From contig JAUNJE010000014.1 of NCBI GenBank assembly GCA_030533415.1, forward strand, positions 1 to 53,843: 53,843 nucleotides of DNA, in the 5' to 3' direction. Positions 1 to 9,374 of the stretch are shown piece after piece; positions within the stretch are counted from its first letter, which is position 1, and every line of letters starts with the position of its first letter. Source of the DNA: Eubacteriales bacterium (GTDB taxonomy: Bacteria > Bacillota > Clostridia > Oscillospirales > Oscillospiraceae). The notes beneath the pieces are model-generated. The model was not told the origin of the DNA, made no database searches, and saw nothing but the letters and a program-made list of their open reading frames with translations. The translations under genes were made by a program, and so were the position numbers.

Positions 1-69
1 GCACTGGGAACAGTGACAGTGGGTTTCGTAAAGATATTGCATAAGGTTCGCTCCTATGGGGGACCATTT

Positions 70-1149
70 TCAGGCCGTTTCTGTTTGGAATATAGCGTCG
101 TAATCGTAGGACTGGTAAAAATCTAAAATCTCCTGCCAGTATGCCGAATAGTTCTCTTTGGTCAGCTTGTATTCCCCATTATGAATTCTTTGTAAGATCA
201 AAGAGTTAATTTCACCGGAATAGTGTACAGTATCCCGGTAAAGATTTAGATTTGTAATGGTGCCGTAGTCGTTATAAAAGGAATAAAGCGCAATATTATC
301 GGCCTCAAGCAGCAGTTGGCTGGCCAATGTAAAAGCCTCGATCTGCCGCTGCAGGGTTCCGGATTGATTGTGATTATCCCAATTGAGAATGCTGTAGGGA
401 GGGAAAAAATAAATGAACTGAATTTCCGGATTCTCCCGGGCAAGTTTTACGGCGGTGTTAAGAATGGTGTCAGACAGGCGTGTTTGCAATTCCTCGGTAA
501 ATATAGAATTTTCTGACACTTTAGCGGCGCGCGTATAATTACTTATGACATTAGCGGCATCATATGGAAAGGAGCAATCCCAACTGCCAAAGGCATCAAA
601 GCTTGTGGTGGTTTGACCGCTGCGCGTGTAATTAAGAACTTCCACTGTATTATTGCAGAGAACATCCTTATTCAAAAGATATTCCACATCGTTAAATGGA
701 TTGTTATCATATAAATAGGTGGGATATTCACCATCGGCCAGAATCATGCTTTTGCCGGCGAACAGGAACCACTCATCCAATCCATAGATAACGATTTTTA
801 ATTCTGGATTTGCTTCAATTGCGCGCTGCAGATTGCTGTTGATCTCCTCGTAAGTACCTCCAGAGAAAGATACTTTGATGGAATTGACACCGAATAGCGC
901 ATCAAACTCGGATGTTTTGAAGTTTTCGGTCATAGATGTTCCTGTAATGAGGGCATCGTAGGGGAAATTTTTTACAATGCCATCATTCTGGTAACGTTGG
1001 TTATTCAGGGGATATTGCAGGCCGTTCAGTGGCGCGTGGTAATGAAAGAACGGATCAATAACTGCTGTCAGAGTGCCCGCAAAGACCATGAGTGCAAGGG
1101 CCAATGCCAAAGAGCAGATACACCATTTTTTGCTGTTATTCATATACAT
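70..1149 (-). CDS. SGNH/DltD-like membrane-anchored partner of an MBOAT acyltransferase
   Basis: A 359-residue protein. Residues about 10-30 form one hydrophobic segment (signal anchor), so the rest should lie outside the membrane. G70-T-S72 resembles the nucleophile block of SGNH hydrolases, and D306-x-x-H309 (YRDTVHYSG) resembles their Asp/His block. In alginate, teichoic-acid and exopolysaccharide O-acylation systems an MBOAT protein passes acyl groups to a protein of this kind, and this gene lies 9 bases after an MBOAT gene on the same strand. The likely role is acyl transfer to, or processing of, a cell-surface polymer; the polymer is unknown. The SD site GAGGAGG overlaps the intergenic gap, and either of two ATGs (1149 or 1143) could be used. 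The SGNH assignment rests on short motifs only. Confidence 0.6.
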   Translation of the reverse strand: MYMNNSKKWCICSLALALALMVFAGTLTAVIDPFFHYHAPLNGLQYPLNNQRYQNDGIVKNFPYDALITGTSMTENFKTSEFDALFGVNSIKVSFSGGTYEEINSNLQRAIEANPELKIVIYGLDEWFLFAGKSMILADGEYPTYLYDNNPFNDVEYLLNKDVLCNNTVEVLNYTRSGQTTTSFDAFGSWDCSFPYDAANVISNYTRAAKVSENSIFTEELQTRLSDTILNTAVKLARENPEIQFIYFFPPYSILNWDNHNQSGTLQRQIEAFTLASQLLLEADNIALYSFYNDYGTITNLNLYRDTVHYSGEINSLILQRIHNGEYKLTKENYSAYWQEILDFYQSYDYDAIFQTETA

Positions 1150-1158
1150 TCATCCTCC

Positions 1159-2622
1159 TCAGAAATTGAAATATAGGAAAGTGCTGACACTTGAGAAGGA
1201 CAAAACGGACCAAGTCAAAAGCAGAGAAATCCATATAAAGTTTTTGGCATTTGGCCTAAATTCCAGCATATGTTCATAGGCGTTTTTTGCGCCCAAGATT
1301 ATCGTCATGGTGCCGCCAAAGAATACTGTAAGCAGGAGAGTAGGGTAATATTCGAAATAAATGAAAAGGGGGACATACCTTATCAGCAGTTGAATTCCCG
1401 GCAGCAGAAAGGAATCCGTGATGTTGGAATTAATAGGGCCAAATTCCATTACGAAGAGACGTTTGGCAAATGTGATTGCGTCGGTAATGGTGTTTGCCCG
1501 AAATAAAACCATCGTGAAGTTCAGAAATGTAAAGGTAATGAGCCAAGACAAAGCAGGATGCAGCTTGTTGAACCAGGATTTCCAGTGCCGCGTGATAATG
1601 CTGAATAAGCCGTGCAGGAAGCCCCAGAGGATGAATGTATAGTTTGCGCCATGCCACAGACCGCTTGCCAAAAAAACGATCATAATGTTCACGTAGGTTC
1701 GGATTGTCCCTTTTCGATTTCCTCCGAGCGGGATGTAAAGATATTTTGTAAGGAAACGGGTAAGCGTCTTGTGCCATCTTTGCCAGAATTCTGCAATGGT
1801 GAGCGCCTTATAGGGGGAATTGAAGTTTACAGGAAGATCGATATTCATCATTTTGCCGATGCCAACAGCCATGTCGGAATAGCCGCTGAAATCAAAATAG
1901 ATTTGGATTGTGTAAGCAAGACTGACAAAAATGGCGTTTGTGGTATCAAGTTCAATGACATTCCCAAATCCCCAGTTTGCTGCATTGCCGAACACATCGG
2001 CAATCAAAACCTTTTTTGCAAGCCCGAAAACAAAAATATAGATGCCCCGTGCAAAATTATCCCAGTTAAACTGCTTCTTTGATATGTCCATAAATTGGGG
2101 AATCAGCTCGTCATGGGAAACGATTGGCCCGGCAATCAGCTGAGGGAAATAAGAGACAAAGGAGGCATATTGGAAAAAGTTATATTGGGTAACTTCTTTT
2201 CGGTATGTATCCACAATATAGCCAATCTGCTGAAAGGTAAAGAAGCTGATCCCAAGAGGCAGAACGATAGTTTGAAGGGTAAACTCTGTATGAATAATCC
2301 GGTTGAGATTAGAGAGAAAGAAATTGTAATATTTGAAATAAAACAGAAGGCCAAGATTCAGCAGTATGGCAAGAACGGCTTCTGTTTTGCGTATTACAGA
2401 GGTAGAGGCTTTGTCCATTGCCAGTGTAAACAGGTAGTTTATAACAATTGATACCAGTATAATGACAAGATAACCGGGATTGAAATATCCGTAAAACCAC
2501 AGTGACATGCCCAGAAGGAATATCTGTGCGAGAGTATAATGTCCATAATGATTTATCCCAAAGTAGCCGGTAATACATACAGGCAGAAACAGAAGGATAA
2601 AAATGTAAGAATTAAACAGCAA
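1159..2622 (-). CDS. MBOAT family membrane-bound O-acyltransferase (AlgI/DltB-like)
   Basis: A polytopic membrane protein with the MBOAT signature: FWQRWHKTLTRFL, the YLYIPLGGNRKG loop, and WHGANYTFILWGFLHG with the conserved histidines. Known relatives move acetyl or D-alanyl groups across the membrane onto surface polymers. The frame is open back to a GTG at 2706, which would give 515 residues, but that codon has no SD site. A TTG at 2622 follows AGGGGGA by 8 bases and makes the protein begin LLFNSYIFILLFLP, the usual MBOAT start. I therefore choose TTG 2622 (487 residues). The gene is probably transcribed from the promoter at 2726-2753 together with the SGNH-like gene downstream. Confidence 0.85.
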   Translation of the reverse strand: MLFNSYIFILLFLPVCITGYFGINHYGHYTLAQIFLLGMSLWFYGYFNPGYLVIILVSIVINYLFTLAMDKASTSVIRKTEAVLAILLNLGLLFYFKYYNFFLSNLNRIIHTEFTLQTIVLPLGISFFTFQQIGYIVDTYRKEVTQYNFFQYASFVSYFPQLIAGPIVSHDELIPQFMDISKKQFNWDNFARGIYIFVFGLAKKVLIADVFGNAANWGFGNVIELDTTNAIFVSLAYTIQIYFDFSGYSDMAVGIGKMMNIDLPVNFNSPYKALTIAEFWQRWHKTLTRFLTKYLYIPLGGNRKGTIRTYVNIMIVFLASGLWHGANYTFILWGFLHGLFSIITRHWKSWFNKLHPALSWLITFTFLNFTMVLFRANTITDAITFAKRLFVMEFGPINSNITDSFLLPGIQLLIRYVPLFIYFEYYPTLLLTVFFGGTMTIILGAKNAYEHMLEFRPNAKNFIWISLLLTWSVLSFSSVSTFLYFNF

Positions 2623-2644
2623 GGAAATCTTCCCCCTATTGACG

Positions 2645-2669
2645 AAAAAAGAATCCATGCAATGGATTC
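2645..2669 (-). terminator. Terminator-like hairpin in the MBOAT leader
   Basis: GAATCCAT and ATGGATTC form a perfect 8-bp stem with a 3-base loop (2651-2669). On the minus strand it is followed directly by six T residues (2650-2645). It lies about 50 bases downstream of the predicted transcription start and just before the SD site of the preferred TTG start. It could act as an attenuator or as a leaky terminator of read-through. Confidence 0.5.
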
Positions 2670-2725
2670 CTTTTCGTATGGTATAGCCCCGGATTATATA
2701 GTCCACTTATCGCATTTCTAGCAAT

Positions 2726-2753
2726 ATTATATACTAAGTACAATATTTGTCAA
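2726..2753 (-). promoter_or_regulatory. Consensus sigma-A promoter for the MBOAT/SGNH pair
   Basis: On the minus strand, TTGACA (2753-2748) and TATAAT (2731-2726) are both perfect and separated by 16 bases. Transcription would start near 2719, leaving a leader of about 97 bases before the TTG at 2622. Confidence 0.8.
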
Positions 2754-2834
2754 TAGATGTTGTGCTGAATAAGATGGACGCTCAAATAACTGGCAAAACG
2801 CATCCCCAACTTCGCGGGCGGGCAAAAAAATACC

Positions 2835-3644
2835 TTACGCGTCGCTGAGGACGAAGTGGCAGAACCGGAGCACTTCGAACCAGTCGTCGGAATCGAAGCA
2901 GACAAACTTGTCGTCTTTCAGTACGGCTCCAGGATAGAAGCTCTTGGAGTAGGCCACATGGTGCTTGCAGAAGTCGATCTCCATGTGGAAATGCTCCGGC
3001 ATGGGGACGCGGCACTTTTCGGCCTTCTGAACGGCCTCTTTTGCCGCCGCTTCGATGCGTTCCACCGCCTCGTCGGGATGCAAGGAAGTGACGCTGCTGC
3101 CGCAGCCAACATTGACGGGGACGGTGGTAATGGCGGGGATCAGCTGCTTGGCGAAGTTGCACAGGGCCTGGTCGCCGGTGAGCAGCGCCACGGGAACGCC
3201 GTAGTATCCGGCGGTGTAGGCGTTGATCAGGAATTCACTGCACAGCGTGCCGTTGAGGAAAACGTGGTTGTTCCGGCCGTTCATGGTGTGGCTCAGGGGA
3301 TTGCCGGGGCAGCCGGCCCAGGCGTGGTAGCCCGTGAAAAATACGGCCCCAAAGCTGTCTTGATTCAGGCCGGTCATCATGCTGAGAGGATCGCCGGACC
3401 AGCCACGGTTCATTTTGATGCCCCGGGGAAGCCCTGTGGGGTCTAAGTTCCGGGCAGTGTCATGGGCATCCTTGACCAGCACCTCTTCGGCACCGGCGGC
3501 CAGGGCGCCCCGGCAGGCGGCGGCCACTTCCCGGGTCATCTGCTTCTGGAAAGGGGCGTAGTCCATGGGCGTGGTCCGTTCGGTCTCCGGCCAGGAGACG
3601 ATGCCGCAGGTACCTTCGATATCGGCACTTAAAAATACTTTCAT
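2835..3644 (-). CDS. dppA: DppA-type zinc D-aminopeptidase (peptidase family M55)
   Basis: A 269-residue protein. The N-terminal SADIEG supplies D8 and E10, and H61, H107 and E137 fall where DppA of Bacillus subtilis has its zinc ligands; H119 in LSHTMNG fits the catalytic histidine. DppA releases N-terminal D-residues, for example from D-Ala-D-Ala, and forms a decameric ring. There is no signal peptide, so it should be cytoplasmic. It is the last gene of the opp-hydrolase run, 22 bases after the NlpC/P60 gene. In B. subtilis dppA opens the dpp-ykf operon, so the partnership is conserved although the order differs. The start ATG follows AAAGG by 9 bases. Confidence 0.92.
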   Translation of the reverse strand: MKVFLSADIEGTCGIVSWPETERTTPMDYAPFQKQMTREVAAACRGALAAGAEEVLVKDAHDTARNLDPTGLPRGIKMNRGWSGDPLSMMTGLNQDSFGAVFFTGYHAWAGCPGNPLSHTMNGRNNHVFLNGTLCSEFLINAYTAGYYGVPVALLTGDQALCNFAKQLIPAITTVPVNVGCGSSVTSLHPDEAVERIEAAAKEAVQKAEKCRVPMPEHFHMEIDFCKHHVAYSKSFYPGAVLKDDKFVCFDSDDWFEVLRFCHFVLSDA

Positions 3645-3666
3645 ATTCCGTATCCTTTCTGTTTCG

Positions 3667-4485
3667 TCAAAAGTAGGAACCGACTTGGGTGATTTGCCCG
3701 GGCAGGTCGGCGCGGTAATCGGGGGCGTCGGGATTCAGGCTGTTGACCGTGAAGCCGTTGTCTCCCCGCCTTGCGGTGGAATGGCAGTACCGGCCATCTC
3801 CAATGTACATGGCCACATGGCCGGGGAAGAACAGCAGGTCGCCGGGCTTTATATTCTTCAAAGAAATCTCATGGATGGGGAAGCCCTCCTTGATGCTGGC
3901 GTCCCGGTGGATCAGGATGCCGCAGAGCATATAGGCCATGGAGACGAGACCGGAGCAATCGATGCCCAGGGGGGATTTGCCGCCCCAGCGGTAATGGGTG
4001 CCGCGGTAAAGCATGGCGGCGTCCACCAGGGCCTGCCGCAGTTCCTGTTCGTCCTGGGACAGCGGCGCGGTGTGGTATTCTCCCAGAATGCGCTCCGGCA
4101 TGTATCCGCTCCGGCCGTCCGCCAGCAGGACCTTCTGCCAGCCGTCCTCCGGCCCGCCCACCGGGGAAACCACCGCGCCCCGGGGAAGGTTTATGAGGAT
4201 CCAGCCCTGTACTTTGGGAATGGACAGAACATCACAAAAATTTTTGTTCAGGACCACTTTCTTGGGAAGCGCCTCCCAAGCGGCCGCAGGCTCGTCTCCT
4301 GCCAGCAGAGTATCGGAAGAGACGATGCCCTCGTAGCGGTAGTGGGTGCGGATGCGGTACCAGCCGGGGGCTGGCTCCTCCAGAATATCCACCACCATGC
4401 CGTACAGGGCTTCGTCCTCCAGGGTGCTTTCCCAGGTGGAGGCCTTCCGCATGGCGCATACAGGGGTGTTGACAATGGCTTTCAT
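3667..4485 (-). CDS. NlpC/P60 family gamma-D-glutamyl-L-diamino acid endopeptidase (YkfC-like)
   Basis: A 272-residue protein. Residues about 1-140 look like two bacterial SH3-type segments (GWYRIRTHYRYEG; GWQKVLLADGRSGYM). Residues about 150-272 are the NlpC/P60 catalytic domain with C177 (GIDCSG), H223 (PGHVAMYIGD) and H235 as the likely triad. The architecture matches YkfC, which cuts the gamma-D-Glu-diamino acid bond of cell-wall peptides with a free N-terminal L-Ala. There is no signal peptide or lipobox, so a cytoplasmic recycling role fits better than wall remodelling. The start ATG overlaps the stop of the upstream gene as ATGA, implying translational coupling. Confidence 0.9.
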   Translation of the reverse strand: MKAIVNTPVCAMRKASTWESTLEDEALYGMVVDILEEPAPGWYRIRTHYRYEGIVSSDTLLAGDEPAAAWEALPKKVVLNKNFCDVLSIPKVQGWILINLPRGAVVSPVGGPEDGWQKVLLADGRSGYMPERILGEYHTAPLSQDEQELRQALVDAAMLYRGTHYRWGGKSPLGIDCSGLVSMAYMLCGILIHRDASIKEGFPIHEISLKNIKPGDLLFFPGHVAMYIGDGRYCHSTARRGDNGFTVNSLNPDAPDYRADLPGQITQVGSYF

Positions 4486-5291
4486 GGCGTGGTGTCTCCC
4501 TTCATAAAATCGTAAACCATCCGGGACAGCTGGCCGATCAGCCGCTTTTGGTGGGGTTCTCCATCCAGGGCGGGACCGTCCCAGGTAAAGACCCCCAGAA
4601 AATAGGGGCGCTCCGCCAGCAGGAAAATCCCGGCGTCGTGATTCAGGTGGTCCAGTCCGCCGGGTTTATGGAGCACGGTAACAGGATCGGGAAGATACCG
4701 CTGAAGACTGCTGAAACTGCGGCTGCGGCTTAAAAAATCAACGGCAACACCCCGCAGAGACTCGTTCAGGATTTTGCCGTGATACAGCAGCTCGTAAATC
4801 CGGTATTGGTCAATGGGAGAGGTATAGTTGTTGCGGCCTTCCGCAATGGCGGCAAAGTCCAGCATTTTCCGCTGGACCCGGGTTTGGCGCAGGCCCAAGG
4901 TCTCGCAATAGCGGTTGATGTGGCCGTAGCCCAGCAGGGAGAGCACGGCATTGGTGGCGGTGTTGTCGCTGGACACGGTCATCCAGTACAGCAGCTCCCA
5001 CAAAGAGCAGCGATCTTGCCGGTAGCCCGGTTCAAAAACCTCTGTATCACCGCAAAAGTCCTCAGGGGCGATGGGGATTTCCTGTTCCAGGGAAAGCCTT
5101 CCCTCCAGGACACCCTGCAAAGCGCAGCACAAGACCGGGACCTTGATGGTGGAAGCGGATACGACCTGGGTATCCTGCCGGATGGCGGCAATGGGTTTTC
5201 CGGAAGTCAAATCCACACAGTAAAGGGCGGTTTGTGCCGGAAAAGCATCCATGATGTTTCGCAAAGCGCTTTCCAAAGCGGTGCAGTCCAC
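4482..5291 (-). CDS. Class A beta-lactamase-fold serine hydrolase without signal peptide
   Basis: Penicillin-binding-fold motifs are in order: S47-T-I-K50 (SxxK), S108-D-N110 (SDN), and a KPGG segment standing for the KTG triad. The frame is open back to 5495, but the extra N-terminus lies inside the LD-carboxypeptidase gene and is low in complexity. A GTG at 5291, 10 bases after GGAGGAGG and 5 bases after the upstream stop, is the convincing start (269 residues). No secretion signal is seen, which is unusual for this fold because relatives normally act outside the cell. Its place between an LD-carboxypeptidase and an NlpC/P60 enzyme suggests work on imported cell-wall peptides. Antibiotic hydrolysis is possible in principle but is not indicated by context. 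Confidence 0.8.
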   Translation of the reverse strand: MDCTALESALRNIMDAFPAQTALYCVDLTSGKPIAAIRQDTQVVSASTIKVPVLCCALQGVLEGRLSLEQEIPIAPEDFCGDTEVFEPGYRQDRCSLWELLYWMTVSSDNTATNAVLSLLGYGHINRYCETLGLRQTRVQRKMLDFAAIAEGRNNYTSPIDQYRIYELLYHGKILNESLRGVAVDFLSRSRSFSSLQRYLPDPVTVLHKPGGLDHLNHDAGIFLLAERPYFLGVFTWDGPALDGEPHQKRLIGQLSRMVYDFMKGDTTP

Positions 5292-5296
5292 AAAAA

Positions 5297-6214
5297 TCAA
5301 GCCTCCTCCAGCGCAATGGCGCAATTCCCGGCGTCCATCCGGCACATCCTGCCCATGGGCAGCGACAGCGTTGTGGGGCAGTGGCCGCAGGCAATGTCCA
5401 AAATGGCGGGCTTGCCCGCCGGTACGATCAGCTGGCTGAAAATTTCGGTCAGAGTCAGGGTGCGCTCCGGGATTTCCGGGACGCAGTCGGTCCAAGCACC
5501 CAGAAGGATGCCCGCGCAGCTGTCAAGCTTCCCGGCGTTTCGCAGCTGGGTCAGCATGCTGTCCACCCGGTAGGTTTTTTCCCCGATGTCCTCCAAAAAG
5601 AGAATTTTTCCAGCGGTGTCAATTTCCCATGGGGTACCCAGGGAAGCGGCCAGCAGGGACAGGTTGCCGCCGCAAAGCCTGCCCCGGGCGGTGCCGGGCA
5701 CCAAGGTGGCGGCGGGCTGGCCGCCGGGATTGCTCAAGGCACCGGACAGGCCGCCGAACAGCGCTTTTTTCAGCCATCCGAGGGTAAATTCGTTTGGCTC
5801 CGGCTCCGTGGAGGGCATGGTGCAGTGGTAGGTTTCCAGGCCGCAGGCTTGATTCAGATAGGTGTGCAGTGCCGTAACGTCGGAGTAGCCGCCGAACCAC
5901 TTCGGATTTTTACAAATGGTTTCCCGGTCCAGCAGAGGCAGGAGGCGGTGGGCGCCGTAGCCGCCGCGAATGCACCAGATACCGTCAATGCCGGGGTCGG
6001 CAAAGGCCCGGTTGATGTCCTGCGCGCGCTGGGCGTCATTGGCGGCGAAATAACCGTCCCGGTTGGCATAGAAGCAGGAGGGATAGGTTACAGGCTCCAG
6101 CCCCAGGCTTTTGACAAGCTTCAGCGCAGGCTGGAGACGCTCCTCCGGAACGGCGGAAGCCGGGGACAGCAGTGCCACCCGCGCGCCGGGGAACAAGGGC
6201 TTCGGAATGTACAT
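5297..6214 (-). CDS. LD-carboxypeptidase (peptidase family S66, LdcA/YkfA-like)
   Basis: A 305-residue cytoplasmic protein with the S66 Ser-Glu-His triad: S111 in GGYSDVTAL, E208 in LFLEDIGEKTYR, and H278 in ACGHCPTT. RGGYGAHRLLPLLD is the usual oxyanion-region motif. LdcA enzymes remove the terminal D-Ala from murein tetrapeptide, and the relative MccF cleaves microcin C. Following the Opp ATPase gene, it should convert imported tetrapeptide to tripeptide for the hydrolases downstream. It starts at ATG 6214. A 132-base gap with a purine-rich inverted repeat separates it from oppF. Confidence 0.92.
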   Translation of the reverse strand: MYIPKPLFPGARVALLSPASAVPEERLQPALKLVKSLGLEPVTYPSCFYANRDGYFAANDAQRAQDINRAFADPGIDGIWCIRGGYGAHRLLPLLDRETICKNPKWFGGYSDVTALHTYLNQACGLETYHCTMPSTEPEPNEFTLGWLKKALFGGLSGALSNPGGQPAATLVPGTARGRLCGGNLSLLAASLGTPWEIDTAGKILFLEDIGEKTYRVDSMLTQLRNAGKLDSCAGILLGAWTDCVPEIPERTLTLTEIFSQLIVPAGKPAILDIACGHCPTTLSLPMGRMCRMDAGNCAIALEEA

Positions 6215-6252
6215 GTTGCGTTACCTCTTTTTGTGTGGAGAGTTGAAAGCGG

Positions 6253-6340
6253 CTAGGAGTGAGGAGTTAGGAGTGAGGAGTTAGGGGGGCAGAAGAATGG
6301 AAATTCCACTCCTCACTCCTCACTCCAAACTCATCACTCC
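6253..6340. repeat. Purine-rich imperfect inverted repeat between oppF and the S66 gene
   Basis: The left arm (6253-6285) is built from repeated GGAGTGAGGAGTTA units; the right arm (6305-6340) is its near-complement (CTCCTCACTCC repeated). They are separated by about 20 bases. The RNA could fold into a long imperfect hairpin. It lies in the largest gap in the distal half of the operon and resembles in design the element at 29332-29418. Confidence 0.65.
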
Positions 6341-6346
6341 AGGAAG

Positions 6347-7277
<931 letters not shown>

Positions 7278-7285
<8 letters not shown>

Positions 7286-8330
7286 CGCGGTTCACTCCCT
7301 TCTCCCGCAGGGTGCGGATGTGTTCAGGCGGCTCCACCTTGGGGGCTCTGGGGTCCAGCAGCCAGGTGCGGGCCTTGTGGGTGGGCGTGACCGCAAAGAA
7401 GGGGGGACGCTCCACAAAATCGATTTTCAGGGCCTTGGGGTTCCGGGGGGCAAAGGCATCCCCCCTGACCTCGTAGAACAGGTTGGGCGGCGTGCCCTGG
7501 ATGGAGTACAGAGGCTCATTTTTGACGCCCAGCTGGGGCAGGGAGGACAGCAGCGCCCAGGTGTAGGGATGCTTGGGATCGTAGAACACCTCGTCGCATT
7601 TGCCGATTTCCACGATATCTCCGGCGTACATGACCGCGATCCGGTCGGCCACCTTGGCCACTACACCCAGATCATGGGTGATGTAGATGGTGGTCAGGTT
7701 GTACTTTTTCTGCATGGCCCGGATCAGCTCCAGGATCTGGGCCTGGATGGTCACATCCAGCGCGGTGGTCGGCTCGTCGCAAATCAGAATTTTGGGACGG
7801 CACGCCACGGCAATGGCAATGACCACCCGCTGGCGCATACCGCCGGAAAATTCATGGGGATACTGCTTATAGCGCCGCTCCGGCTCATCGATGCCCACAT
7901 CGGCCAGCACCTCCAGGACCATCTGGTAGGCGGCGGCGCCTTTCAGCCCCTGGTGCAGCTCCACGGCCTCCTGAATCTGTTTGCCGATGGTTTTCAGGGG
8001 ATTCAGGGAGGTCATGGGGTCCTGGAAAACCATGGCGATTTCCCGCCCGCGGATGTTGAGCCAGTCCTTGTCGGTGCGGTTTTGGGTCAGGTCCATGCCG
8101 TTATAGAGAATGGAACCGCTGCTGATGAAGCCGTTGGCGTCCAAAAGGCCCATGGTGCATTTGACGAAAACCGATTTGCCGGAGCCGGACTCGCCCACAA
8201 TGGCAAGGCTTTCGCCCTGGTGCACATCCAGGGAAACACCCCGGATGGCGTGAAGGACCTGGCCCCGGAGGGTAAATTTCACGTTCAAATCCTGCACGGA
8301 GAGGATCACATCTTGTTCTGTGTAATTCAT
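7278..8330 (-). CDS. oppD: Oligopeptide ABC transporter ATPase (OppD-type)
   Basis: A 350-residue ABC ATPase with Walker A GESGSGKS (46-53), signature FSGGMRQRV and Walker [13 protein letters not shown]. The C-terminal extension ([16 protein letters not shown] and a following Pro-rich stretch) is typical of the peptide/nickel transporter family, whose C-terminus may carry an iron-sulfur cluster; I see no clear Cys set here. It pairs with OppF under OppB/OppC. It starts 12 bases after the oppC stop. Confidence 0.93.
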
Positions 8331-8342
8331 AAAATCCCCTCC

Positions 8343-9374
8343 TTACTTGACGTGGTTCTTGGGGTCGGCGGCGTCCGCAAAGGCGTTGCCGATGATGTAG
8401 AAGGAAACGGTGATAACCACCAGCACCAGCACGGGGAAATACAGCTGGTAACGCAGGGAGGCCATTGTCATCAGGGAGCGGCCGGTCTGAATCAGGTTGC
8501 CCAGAGAGGGGGTATCCACAGGAAGGCCGATGCCGATGTAGGTGACGAACACCTCGTTGCCGATGGCGGAGGGAATGGCCAGCGCCATGCGCATGGTGAT
8601 GACGGAGACCAGATAGGGCAGCAGGTTCTTGGCGATGATGCGCCAGGTGGGGATCCCCAAGCACCGGGATGCCAGGTTGTAGTCCCGGTCACGGATGATG
8701 ATGATCTGGTTGCGGATGAACCGGGCCATACCCAGCCAGCCCGTTAAGGAAAGGGCGAAAATGATGGTGGAAACGCCGGGCTTCAGCACATAGGAGATCA
8801 AAATCAGCAATAGGGTCTGGGGAATGTTGTCCAGCACGTTGTACAGCTCCGTAAAGAAGAAGTCCAGCTTGCGGACATAGCCCCAAAGCACACCTACCAG
8901 AATGCCCACCACGGCTTCCACCATGGCTACGGAGAAGCCGATGAACAAAGAGGTGCGGGTGCCGGCCCAGATTCTGGCCCACAGGTCCTGGCCGATGGCG
9001 TTGGTGCCGAACCAAAATTCTTCACTGGGGGGGATGTTGTTCAGGGGCAGGCCCCACTGGTCATTGTGGATCAGCAGAGGGTCCTTCTGCCCGGGCAGAT
9101 AGGGCTGGATAAAGGTAAAGGCCAGCACGGCGACCATGACGATCAGGAAGAAAACGGCAATCTTATTTTGACAGAATGCCCGAATGGTGGAGCCCCAGTA
9201 GGAGTAGCCGGAGTAGCCGCCCCGCTCCGCGTTTTCCGCGTCAAAGCCGGCAAAGGAGAAGGCCTCCTCGTCGGTCATGGGGGAATCCACATCGGATTTA
9301 AGCTGTTCGTTCAGCTTGTCCGCCAGACTGTCGGCCATCTGGTGGCGAAGGGGACGAATGCCAAGACGTTTCAT
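8343..9374 (-). CDS. oppC: Oligopeptide ABC transporter permease (OppC-type)
   Basis: A 343-residue permease. An unusually long hydrophilic N-terminus (about residues 1-70, with an acidic stretch SDVDSPMTDEEAF) precedes the first membrane helix. The BPD_transp_1 domain carries the EAA-loop region (SRCLGIPTWRIIAKNLLP), which docks on the ATPases, and FGTNAIGQDLWARI is characteristic of OppC/DppC. The start ATG shares its last base region with the oppB stop, so translation is coupled. Confidence 0.92.
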   Translation of the reverse strand: MKRLGIRPLRHQMADSLADKLNEQLKSDVDSPMTDEEAFSFAGFDAENAERGGYSGYSYWGSTIRAFCQNKIAVFFLIVMVAVLAFTFIQPYLPGQKDPLLIHNDQWGLPLNNIPPSEEFWFGTNAIGQDLWARIWAGTRTSLFIGFSVAMVEAVVGILVGVLWGYVRKLDFFFTELYNVLDNIPQTLLLILISYVLKPGVSTIIFALSLTGWLGMARFIRNQIIIIRDRDYNLASRCLGIPTWRIIAKNLLPYLVSVITMRMALAIPSAIGNEVFVTYIGIGLPVDTPSLGNLIQTGRSLMTMASLRYQLYFPVLVLVVITVSFYIIGNAFADAADPKNHVK

